A stretch of 64,000 nt of DNA from assembly GCA_019055375.1 (NCBI GenBank), contig JAHQIW010005342.1:48162-112161 (forward strand), written 5' to 3'. Of the stretch, positions 23,955-33,517 are shown in pieces. Every line of letters begins with the position of its first letter. Position 1 is the stretch's first letter. Position numbers and translations under genes: made by a program. A model generated the notes under the pieces. That model made no database searches and was not told the DNA's origin. It saw only the letters and a list, made by a program, of their open reading frames with translations. Source of the DNA: Parelaphostrongylus tenuis. Its lineage: Eukaryota > Nematoda > Chromadorea > Rhabditida > Metastrongylidae.

Positions 23955-24018
23955 TTGATTGTGTTATTAAAGCTTGAGTTTAACACCTCGCACCCCGCTT
24001 AAGAAGAAAGAAAAAATG

Positions 24019-25004
24019 AGACCATTTGATGCTCACCACAAGCGTACACAGACATGTAGAGCCGCTTCTCTGACTGCCGCAGAAGTGACGGCACGACGCC
24101 CTCTATCTTCCAGCCCCGATCTTCAAAGGGTTATGGTACGCGAGGTGACAAAAGGATCAAGAGTAAATAAGCCACTTGATCAAAATTCCAATCAATACAA
24201 TCAGTTGCGGCCCTTCATTTTCCAATATGAATTCTAGTGTTCTGAAAAATACACAATCTGATAGTGATTTATTTTTCGTTAGTCATATGTTTCACACGCT
24301 TTGATAGGCTTACCTACTTTGAGAAATATGCATAAACTAACAAGAACTTTTCTTCGATGAAATATAGAACGAAACATGAGGCGTGTTGGGAGCATTTTCC
24401 CATACAATTACATCACGAAACAAAAAGGCTATGATCTTAGTGCGATGTAGCTATTATTTTAGTTCCATTGATTTCTTACTATTTCTAGGGTTTCGTTCTT
24501 TACTTTGCCCTGCATTTACTAACGGGTGGTCTATTCACTAAAACAATGTTCCAAGTAGGACATAGTACGCATTTGTACAGTGGAGGTGTACATCTTTGAT
24601 CACTGGAAGCATCCTATATCCAGTTAAAGACGGATAGCATTAAGGATCGCAACTCAATGTCTCGAGTGCCATCAGGAATCGGTGGAGATGCGAAGACGAT
24701 TATAGGTGACTGAATCGCTTCTGTCTTGATTCTTGACCGTACTCATCAATAATATTTTCACTATTAATTTTTTCCAGTGCCAATGCTTCTATTCCATCTC
24801 ACAAATGTAGGTATCAATAAGAACTAGGATTCTGATGCAAAGGCTTGTTTAACCTAATGAATTTCCTTCTCATCGCATTCTGACTTATGTCGCACTTTTA
24901 AGTCGTAGTCTCGCAGACTAATGTTTCCATTTTTACGCACTTTCTTAATCTCTTTGAAGTCATTTGCTTTGCACATTATACGTTGTACTAGACTTTTCGT
25001 ATTT
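24019..25004. other. No gene recognised
   Basis: Only short frames; no supported feature. Confidence 0.45.
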
Positions 25005-25098
25005 ACTTCTAGCAGCACGCGATGATGAAAAATGGAAGTGTTGCTCGAGCCAGCCGGAGTCACTCGACTTGACGGCAGGTGATACAGGTGATTGTGTG
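25005..25098 (+). pseudogene. RTE 3'-terminal fragment, plus strand
   Basis: The plus strand encodes LAARDDEKWKCC and the LDLTAGDTGD region, matching the last ~25 codons of the RTE at 41.4 kb, then the 3' end GGTGATACAGGTGAT seen there in complement. It is truncated to under 100 bp. Confidence 0.8.
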
Positions 25099-26074
25099 AC
25101 TTATCTTGATAACCTGAAGAGAGGACAGAGCCTGAACTTATATTGTAACAGAGGTCTGATAACTTACTTCCTGAGGGTCTGAGACTCTGAAGGAAGCAAG
25201 TCGTCAAAACGTCAGCCATCAAACTGAAAGTGCTAGTTCTACTATCAATCAAGATAAGTCTTTACGATTTACGTCTGATGAATATTAATGCCGAGGTTCA
25301 TGGAAAGTCGAACTTTTGATTTACCTTCTATGATTTCAGAAGCATACGTCTTCATGAGTCAGATAGTATTACAAACACATCTTGACCAAGCAAAAACCGT
25401 GCCTCGAGTGTGTGACTCAATTTTATCTTCGCTGCTACAGCAATTGGAATGGGCCGTTTGAGACGAATTCAGCATTGAATTTGCCGAGATCTAAGCTGTA
25501 GAATGATATTTGGAGCGCACCGTGGCCAGTGGTTGTGATGCTCATCGTGGCGTTGGTGGGGGCAATTCCATTCCCAACACTATTTGATAGTAAACAACGA
25601 AAGCCCAACGGAACGTTACAGTTAGACTGTCCTCGAAATAGCAAGGCGACACACTCAATCAATATTCTATATTTCTTGAAGGAAGGCGGAAAAACAAAGT
25701 GAACGCAGAAATATTAAGATTTGCAAAATGAAAAAATGCACCATGAAGACTGATCAAATAAAAAAAATTATGCCAAAAGTCTTGGAATAACGCAAAAGAG
25801 GCCTTATTCTCAAACAGATGAAAGATGTTCCCCACCCCACCTCCTGCGATACTAAAACAGCGTCCCATTTTCTGTCGTAATCTGAAAACCTGAGACACTA
25901 ATGAAATTTTGTTGCCCATTGTCATTCGTACTCTACTGTTGGAGATTTTGAAATAACCAGACTGTTTTTGGACTATTCAGCTCACACATGCCTTTGCAAA
26001 GTAACCAAATCAGAAACGTTTTAATGCTTCTCTAACTCCTCACGAGAGTGATAATTCAATTCGATTGTCTACAG

Positions 26075-26194
26075 CCGTTTGCCATTAGATGTGGATCTTC
26101 CCATTGGCATCGAGCCTAATCATCTAGAATCCTCTTTGTGTAGACATTTTACTCGAATGACCCCAAGTGGTGGGAATGGCGAAGACGTCGAAAG
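26075..26194 (+). CDS. Isolated internal exon candidate
   Basis: The frame is open from an acceptor (TGTCTACAG) to a donor (GAAAG/GTTAGC) and reads RLPLDVDLPIGIEPNHLESS and CRHFTRMTPSGGNGEDVE, with phase 1 at entry and 2 at exit. Composition looks protein-like, but the family is not recognised. The following candidate at 26,383 has an incompatible phase, so they may not be consecutive. Confidence 0.35.
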
Positions 26195-26382
26195 GTTAGC
26201 CGATTCAAAAAAAATTTTTCTATTTTTTAGACGTTACCGCTTTCATAGCAGTGCTATTTTGCTGTAACAGGGTGCTGAAAGATATGCTAAACTCTGAATG
26301 ACTCTCAACGTAAAAAAGTAAGATTTTTCTTCTGCGCTGTGTTATTATTTTACATTTTGACTACTACTTTTTTCTTGGACAG

Positions 26383-26481
26383 TTGATCTTCGTTCTATTA
26401 GATAGCGGTTTTCGCTGCCTGAGCACAGAAGAAACTCTTGTGGAATTTGTGGACTGCGTTAATGAGAATCATAATGGATGA
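26383..26481 (+). CDS. Candidate terminal exon
   Basis: After TTCTTGGACAG an open frame of 32 codons reads LIFVLLDSGFRC, STEETLVEFVDC and NENHNG to a TGA. It is not assignable to a family. Support is the acceptor and protein-like composition only. Confidence 0.3.
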   Translation: MIFVLLDSGFRCLSTEETLVEFVDCVNENHNG

Positions 26482-26712
26482 GTGATTGCAGAAGAATGTG
26501 AATATTATTAGAGAGCTATCCTACAGAGATCCCAACTCTTAGAGTGCTTTGGTAACTGAGAAACTGTTGAGAGCTGCCGATATAGTGATATCACATAAAA
26601 TGTGCAATATCATTTTTAGCGTGCAAATCATTGATTTGTGACCATTTTGTCATGTTTCAACCAAGAATAGTTTTATTAAAGTTTCTTCATTCATATTCTA
26701 CCTTTTGTTCAG

Positions 26713-26793
26713 GTTGATATCTCTTCTAGTGACGATAGAAGTCTCAATTCATTACCAGACTACAAGACTGTGAAGATTACATCCTCCATCTGA
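26713..26793 (+). CDS. Candidate short terminal exon
   Basis: After TTGTTCAG the frame VDISSSDDRSLNSLPDYKTV runs on to KITSSI and a TGA. The Ser/Asp-rich content resembles a C-terminal tail, but this is weak evidence. It may belong with the two candidates just upstream. Confidence 0.25.
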   Translation, partial: VDISSSDDRSLNSLPDYKTVKITSSI

Positions 26794-26799
26794 AAGGTT

Positions 26800-28080
26800 G
26801 ACAGCGCCGTCCGCCGCGCAGACAACCAACGCGACACCACCTGCTATCAACGGTCGTTCCAAGCTCCAAAAATTGATTGATTGTTTACATCGAAATTGGA
26901 TAATGATCGGTTTGCAAGATTTTTTGACTCGTTACGTGTCATCTGACGGAATACCGGTCACTACAGGATGGCTTATCTTGATATAATATGTTATCACTAT
27001 CAATGGCCAATCGTCTGCAACCATCTCGTATAAAAGGAGCGTTGTTGAGTGAGCTTCTCATTCGAGCGATCTCCCTACGAAGAAAAGCCGTCTAAAGCAA
27101 TTTCGGAGGCGGCCACATCGAGGAGCGAGGGTGGATTACAGGCTCCGATCAATCGGCTCTGAAGAGGATAAATTATGCGGACGTTGGCCTATGGAAAATT
27201 GTCAATAACCTCGTGTAAGTTGGATTTCTTTGGAGAGCTTACAAATTCCTTGGGCAAAATAGAAGATTTTCCGCTTTATGCCTTGGTCTATGCAGCTACA
27301 CATTTGCTTCGATTTCAGTTGTGTGAAAATTCCAAGATTACTCAAGTTTTATTTTTCTGAACCTAGGTGCTTTTGAAATGATTGCCACTCTTCACTCCTT
27401 GAGATTTTCTTTTATCGCTTCAATGCAGCGCTTCGCATGATCGAATCTTAGTACACGTTTGCTTATAGATAGTTTGATTCCACGTTGGCTAATCAGCGCA
27501 TCAGCTCAAGCGTTTTTGGAGGCAGACGTCTCTAGGTGAACTGCGGTCTTAGGCTTTCGTGGAAGATGAATAAGGATAGATGAAAGAAATAAAAGATAAA
27601 TTTAATTGAATTTTAGGCAAGTTTCAATAAAATATTGTAGAAATGTTCGACAAAGCTTCTAAATATAGCTTTTCATAAATACTTCGTTCTTTCCCTCGAA
27701 AGTGTGAATCATGAAAGGGCCAATTACGTTAATTCTGATAAAAAATAACCTTATTGACGTCTGTTTTATCATACCTGGCTATTTATTGACACAGAAATCC
27801 CACATGCTAACGAAAAAGTATATTTTTGATTAGAGAACTACCACATTTATTTGGAGTGCAGATTGGCGGCTTTTTTCGCAGTCGTCTGAGCCGCCCGCGA
27901 GCTGAAAATGGCGCGGTCCGTAAAGGGATATGAAGGCTGTGACCACTTTGGTTCAAATACCGTTAGGTTGATATCACGTATTAGCAATGTATTAGGAATT
28001 GTGGTGCTTACGTGCTGCTTTTTGCCTTTCTTACAGTCATTTGCCCAATCAATTTTCTGTCGAAATATGATAGTTATAAT
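26800..28080. other. No gene recognised
   Basis: A 62-codon frame at 26,798-26,986 and a basic frame near 27,090-27,180 are open but lack any supporting signal. Confidence 0.45.
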
Positions 28081-28089
28081 ATAAACAGA

Positions 28090-28396
28090 AGCGTACGTGG
28101 CGCGCGATTTGAGTTAGTCTGCGTCGAACACGAGGTCAGTGGTTCGATCTCACGCTTATGGCTCGCTTAGCCATCCATCTTCGGTGTCGGTAAATTGGTA
28201 CCATACTGGTCTCAAACTCGTCTGAGAGGATAAGCAGCTTTGATTCGGTAGAGCGGGAGGCCACCGCAAGTCATTGTAAAGGTCAGATATGCAATCAGTC
28301 ACCTTAAACGAAGTCAAAAATTGAGCACAATGCATGGCGCATCTCTCATGGATTCATCAACGCCAAGGGCTCCATCCTTTGTCCTTTATTCCTTTA
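28090..28396 (+). mobile_element. tRNA-headed SINE, plus-strand copy
   Basis: This ~305-bp element is a diverged copy of the one at 53,826-54,130. The head has tRNA promoter boxes (degraded A-box, B-box GTGGTTCGATCTC) and the body contains GGTAAATTGGTACCATACTG and AGCGGGAGGCCACCGC. It ends in a TCCTTT repeat tail (CATCCTTTGTCCTTTATTCC). Imperfect 13-bp direct repeats (TTATAATATAAAC and TTATTATTTAAAC) flank it. SINEs are transcribed by RNA polymerase III and moved by a partner LINE. Confidence 0.85.
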
Positions 28397-28399
28397 TTA

Positions 28400-29480
28400 T
28401 TTAAACGCGAAGCAACCAAACTATTGAACATGAGATTAGGAGCTGGTGCTCGAAGTGATGCAGCGATAAATGTCTAATAGGTAGTTTTAAAAACGTCCAC
28501 AACTGCGCATGATGTAAGCGAATACGCCTCATCATGCTGTGGTGGTACATGGTAGCGCTGTAAAATGAGTCGTTACTGCTAATCAATCGGTCACCTCTTT
28601 GTTCATCACTGACTCATTCTTCAGTGACCCTCACTGAAAAACGTAAGTATTCTCACTTTGTCGCCGCTTCAAGGTTACCCGTGATCTTTCAAAAGAGCGT
28701 CTGTGGGGTGAAGTTCAATAAAATGAATAAGTCAACTAATCTCTCTGCTAATCTCACTTTCCTTTCGTGTATACCGATAATATCATCTTTGTCCACTAGA
28801 CATCGATGTGTTTCTTCGCTTGTAGGAGTCCTATAAAAACTGAACTTAGTTGTCGAATGATCGGCTAAGATTTTAGTATTTCTTTTGTAGCAACAATTTC
28901 CCACTTGGGAAGAATATCAGTTTTCTCAAGTACTATCGCCTGTTCTACTAAAATGTTTAACTCTCACGTCACTGTGTATGAAATGTGGTTGCGACGATTC
29001 TGCTTTTGTACAACTCATTATTTCAACCCATACGAAAGCGTAGACCAAAGAGGTGAAGCAAAGTTTTGTGAAAGACTCAACATAGATTAGTTCAGAAATC
29101 AATAACGCTTTATATTGAGGACAAAATTGACTGCATGTGTATGATTTTGAGCAAGATTCTTTCACATCTATAAGAGCAATTACTCATTTTTCTCGAGCCT
29201 CAGTTGATTTCCATGTCATCAAGTGAAGATTAAATAACGAAGGACAGTGGAGTTCAGCGACAACTCGTTACGAGAGCAGAAACTGTTCCCATGATTGCAT
29301 TTTTTTCTTAACCAATAGAAGATAATGGAATAAAGTGAGCTACGGCATTTCCTGATGCACAATTTTTGAATAATGCCACTTCGTAAAGCGAGTACTTTTA
29401 ATGAGAAATGTACGGACGGTATCCTTGCAGACCTAAGAGAACGAATATTTTCTTTCTAGTGGAATTGTGGAACTGCAACA
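28400..29480. other. No gene recognised
   Basis: Short frames on both strands only; none is supported by splice sites or motifs. Confidence 0.45.
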
Positions 29481-29664
29481 TGCCTGATAATTACATTTTA
29501 AGCCATGCAGGTGGTCTGCTATGAGCACCTACACAGCCCAATACAAGTGTTTTAGCCTTGGCGGCCTCACTGGTTGGGCAGTGACTTCGTATAGCCAGTA
29601 ATCATGGGAAAATAAGGTGCCCATAACAGCCGACAAGCATGGCTGAAGAAGTAATTATCAGGCA
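29481..29664. mobile_element. Complete family B inverted-repeat element
   Basis: Perfect 14-bp termini (TGCCTGATAATTAC and its complement GTAATTATCAGGCA) extend into ~45-bp imperfect arms (AGCCATGC, TGGTCTGCTATGAGCACC). At 184 bp it is the best-delimited family B member and defines the ends of the family. A degraded hammerhead with perfect stem I is inside. Confidence 0.85.
29536..29579 (-). ncRNA. Degenerate hammerhead with perfectly paired stem I (family B)
   Basis: The minus strand opens GCCCAA and closes TTGGGC, a perfect 6-bp stem I whose sequence differs from other copies. Stem II is GGCC/GGCT with loop GCCAA. The core has drifted (CCAGTGA for CTGACGA, AAAA for GAAA). Confidence 0.6.
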
Positions 29665-29734
29665 TATTGAAACTTGACCGTGGTTTGAGAGAACATTCAA
29701 AATGAAAGGTATGATATCTCATAAATACCAGCCA

Positions 29735-29975
29735 GCAGCAATCGAGTGTACAACACTGCCAATTTAGGGATTTCTTTCACTTGATCGCATGTGTAAATAG
29801 TACATCCACGCCTTCTCTAAACAAGGGGTTGGGTCCCCCAAGAGGATTGGTTGAAACGAAAGGCAGCGCGCAAATGACGAGGTAGCCAAGGCCGGAACAC
29901 ATTTATCGGGCTGGATAGGTGCCAATAACAGACAACGTTCATAACTTGGAAAGTAATTATCAGGTAGATTGAAAT
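29735..29975. repeat. Family B element, long variant
   Basis: It shares CAATCGAGTGTACAACA, AAGAGGATTGG and the terminal GTAATTATCAGGT with 17,245 and 40,858. A degraded hammerhead lies at 29,866-29,910 (ATGACGA core, GGAA for GAAA). Confidence 0.7.
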
Positions 29976-30239
29976 TTGCGCGTGGTCCTAAGAAAACGGT
30001 CGAAACGAAAGAAGTTGTATAAATTATGATAGGGTTGACATCATTGAAATTCTAGCTTACTTTCTCTGGGTGAGTCATCCAAGGGGGAGATTCGACGACA
30101 GATGACGAGAACAATTATGCAATGATGAAGCCGCAGAGAGCGGTAGTGCTTTGTTTGACAAAGGTCTTGCAAAGTAATCCAAAACCATTTGCATTTAAAG
30201 GAACGGTTTGATTAACTATTTAAGTAAGACCTACTGATG

Positions 30240-30640
30240 TCGCAATGTTTGAAATGAACCACTCAGCTAGAGGCGATTGCAGGAGAAACGCTATGCATGG
30301 AGGTTATTAGTTCAACTGAACTCATTGAATGTATGAGGCAAATTAAAAAAATAAGCCTCATAAATTGTATTTCTGAAGAACCTATGGGATGCGCCATTCT
30401 TTCACTGTTCTCAGACATTCTTGAAGGTGATCGAATGCATGTCTTACCTATGCAAGGCCACGTTTGTGATTTATTACGAACACACATTGCGAGCCATTGT
30501 GATATCACTCCGGTGATCTCCACTTGAATCACTCAGTGGAACACATACAAAGAGCGGTTTTGAAAAGGTCGAGCTGCCGAAACGTCAGCTGTTGAAAAAG
30601 AATTGATATAACACCTCGTGTTTGGCTCAAAGAAGGGAAT
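30240..30640 (+). repeat. Family C fragment with a short open frame
   Basis: The plus strand has a 76-codon frame (30,297-30,527; starts MEVISSTELIECMRQIKK, contains GHVCDLLRTHIASHCDITPV) followed by the family C tract (CACTTGAATCACTCAGTGG), a damaged hammerhead (30,554-30,592) and AACACCTCGTG. The frame abuts the ribozyme region and could be the tail of an autonomous relative's protein, but I cannot name the family. Confidence 0.45.
30554..30592 (+). ncRNA. Degenerate hammerhead motif (family C)
   Basis: GCC, GAAACGTC and AGCTGT are kept, with a GTC cleavage triplet, but CTGACGA has decayed to TTGAAAA. Confidence 0.6.
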
Positions 30641-31551
30641 TAGTAATTATTATTCCGAGGATAATAGGCAATAGGTCTTAAGAATCATTAAATACTAATT
30701 TCAGCAATCAGTAGTCATATTTCCAGCATTTGTCAGCACCAATTTACCCTCATCTATACCTACGAACAATCAGCAATTTACCACGTAATCCGTAGGTAAT
30801 TTTGGCAATCGATAGTTAGAGCCTCCTGTATTTTTACTGAGCCATTAGCACTTATCGGATAACTTAAGAAGTGAAGATTTCAAACCAAGTTTGGCTTTCG
30901 GAAAAGCCTACTTAATGTGGTATACTAACAAATAAACAATATTCCTCTCCTTTGGGATAGTTGACCCGTCGTTTGAACTTCAGCGCGTTTTGTTGGCGAT
31001 TTTATAATGAAGATTGGATCATGGGAGCACTTCATCATCACGGGTACCGACATATTATCGAGCAACTTTCCATGTCCTTTTGCGAACAGCATCAATTTCG
31101 GCTTGCGAGTGGCTCGGACGCCTACGAAGAGGGCTGCCAGCGCCTTATCCAAGGCTAATGTGGTAGTTCTTCAATGATACTCATACTTTTTTGTCCAGAT
31201 GGGATTTCTTTTGAAATGAATAGGCAAATGCAATAGCCCAGACTTCAGTAAGGTTTTTTATTAAAAATATTTTGATAGCTTTATTTGGAATTCACACTAT
31301 GCAAGGGAAAAACCAAGTATGATGAGGCTATAGTTAGAACCTTCGTCGAAACTATCTATGTTATTTTAATCATGCATACCTAAAATTTAATCAAATTTAT
31401 CTTTTATTACTTTCAGTTTTGAGTACCTTATTCATAAAATACATAAAATCCACCACCATACTGGCTGAAAATTAGAAAACAATGAATAGTTAGTCAGAGA
31501 CACTGCTGCTTATCGAGTTAGATCCCACCTCATCAATAATTATCAACATTT

Positions 31552-31635
31552 TTTGATCTGATAAGGATATGACATGTTTTGAGCCGCTCCAAATATCAGA
31601 TTTTTTCGTTTCAACCGGTTTGTAAAGAGCGGTCG
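31552..31635. repeat. Family A remnant at the left edge of duplication copy 2
   Basis: TTTGATCTGATAAGGATATG, ACATGTTTTGAGCC and the terminal AGAGCGGTCGATA match the two ends of family A with the middle lost. The terminal GATA runs straight into the first duplicated base, so the duplication junction coincides with this repeat's end. Confidence 0.75.
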
Positions 31636-31880
31636 ATAAGTGACGGATTCTGCACATACAATGTTGTAGATGTGGTTGTTAGTGATGAGGCTACTGATAC
31701 GCGAAACACATATGTTAGACAGAAGGCGGTATTTTCTCGTACGGACGATGGTGAAGGCAACACTCCCAGTACTTTTTTGCACGAAACAAGTATCGCACCA
31801 ATGAATCTAATTTGGAATACTTTTTTCAATATATCTCTCCAGAGACCTAGACGAATTATTTTATTGATAAAATTTTGTAC

Positions 31881-31953
31881 CCCGATAACGCGATCTGCCA
31901 GAGCAGTTATCTCAGTGTCCTTCAGAATCTGTCGACGACGGATCTTTCCACAT
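31881..31953 (-). pseudogene. Frameshifted first exon (copy 2)
   Basis: This is the counterpart of 7,489-7,554. The ATG is kept but 7 extra bases (around GGAAAGA) follow it, shifting the RRRQILKD frame. The donor region reads GTACAA. Confidence 0.45.
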
Positions 31954-32562
31954 TGTTAATTGTTACAAAATATGTTTATCCTATAATCAGCTGGCCGTTA
32001 ACAGAGCATATCTCACAAGAATTTTCAACTACATTCTAGACACCTCAAGTGTGCTTTAGACACGGTGTGCATGAACACGATAGTTATGGCGCATCAAACC
32101 ACTTCTCAATCTCATAAAACTCATCTTGAGTCCTTCACCTATCATTGAAGCCGAATAACAGAAAGACGTTTGAAAACTGGTTCGTAGAGTTTGCACTGAT
32201 AAGTGATTGCTAATTGCTATGCTGGTTAAAAGGTTGTCAATATAGCGTGTGTTATTGCTCATACTAAACTACCGGAAAAATCTTATTCACTGAACTAATT
32301 GTCGCAACGACACTCACCTACTGTCGCGGTATTCTTCATTTCTGAAAGTGCGTTATAGAATTGGAGCAAATCGAGTGTTTCTCCTACCTTAATTTAAAAA
32401 ATTGCCGCTGAGGCTCAAGCATCATTATGAGATGTGGCGAAAGTACAAGAGTTTCACGAACGACGGCTGCTATAATCAGCGTGTTTTCGCTGAACTCAAA
32501 TGCTCATTGTATCATGAAATCAAATGATTTTTTGCGCGATCCGAAACATTTGCTATTTCGGT

Positions 32563-33320
32563 TGTTATCGGTCTAGAAAATCAGCTGATAATCCATATAG
32601 TCGGCAATGGTCAATGATAAGCAACCAGTTGCTGGCCAAAAATGAACGCCTTCTTCCCAGAAAGAATGAGAATGTCTGCTTGTTGACGAGCGCTCTCAAA
32701 ACAGCATACCTTGTCAGTTCCAGAGAACCGTAAGCACACTCTACCAAGCATGGAAATTGGGCTGACTGAGCTGGCGGTTCTTTGCCGCTAAGCAGTATGA
32801 GACTCAACGCGTGTTGTTTTCATAGTAGACCCAAAACTCATCTTTAGTGATAATCGATTCAAAGAAGTCTTGGATTTGTTGCCGTAGAAGAGGATCTTCG
32901 CAGATGGTCGCACCTGCAAAGCGGTCGTCGTCGGTGAATGCATGAGATCCCCTCCAAGATAACATTTTTGGTAGCCCACCCCCTCTGGATATGTAGCGAT
33001 GGTGCCACGGCCGTATCCAGAAGCCTCGCTAAATCTACTGAAATATTATCCAACATGCTGCAACCTTTTGACAACAATTCGTTTAGAATAGAAGAAACTA
33101 ATGAAAAACAAGTGCAAAGAAAGGTTTATCTAAAAGGCTCGTCCGACTTGTTTGTAAAATCTCCATTTGCTGGAGTTTTCTAGACGGCCGCTGCCCATAT
33201 TTACAGCCCTCAAGGTGGAAAAAATCCCATTGAAGCAGCGCCACGAGCAAATTATTGAGTCTAAACCCATCGAAAAATTTATGATTTCGAGCTGATCATC
33301 ACAATCGACTGACAGTGACT
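32563..33320 (-). pseudogene. Mariner-like transposase remnant (duplication copy 2)
   Basis: The minus strand reads SHAFTDDDRFAG, then a block at about 32,890-32,800 with LLRQQIQDFF, ESIITKDEFW and YYENNTR. This is the layout before and around the first catalytic Asp of mariner transposases. Later blocks are too decayed to place the other two acidic residues. Frame changes occur at least near 32,960 and 32,800. Same insertion as 8,205-8,945, here with the better preserved catalytic motif. Confidence 0.7.
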
Positions 33321-33517
33321 GTTCCCAGAGCGGATCAGTGGATCAGATTTAGGTCAACTCTTCTATTTAGTTAAAAAATTCAAAAAATGTGCAAAGAAGT
33401 TAACTCTGAAATGCTCATATTCTGTTGCTGATTTTACAGCAGAACTTTTGATAATGGTTAAGTAGTCATCACTGAAATTTATGACTAGCAATCTTATCGC
33501 TTTCAGCTCAAAAAGCT

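Larger units (their letters stand above)
23762..24018. mobile_element. Family C foldback element
   Basis: Two ~100-bp arms are inverted: 23,762-23,867 and 23,917-24,018. They share CGAGGTGTT, CACAATCAAACAGCTAAC and the hammerhead region, and are separated by ~50 bp containing GAAGACATA-type repeats. Each arm carries a hammerhead motif on the strand facing outward. Other members are at 12,460-12,891, 30,240-30,640 and about 44,040 and 45,370. Confidence 0.85.

Noticed and set aside
27890..27975. Possible tRNA (B-box-like GGTTCAAATACC)
   Set aside because: No convincing A-box, acceptor or anticodon stem could be formed.
30925..31152. 75-codon minus-strand frame
   Set aside because: Protein-like in places, but I found no family motif, splice sites or second copy.
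31579..31959. 126-codon plus-strand frame in copy 2
   Set aside because: It runs antisense through the candidate minus-strand first exon and crosses the duplication boundary; the frame is not preserved in copy 1.
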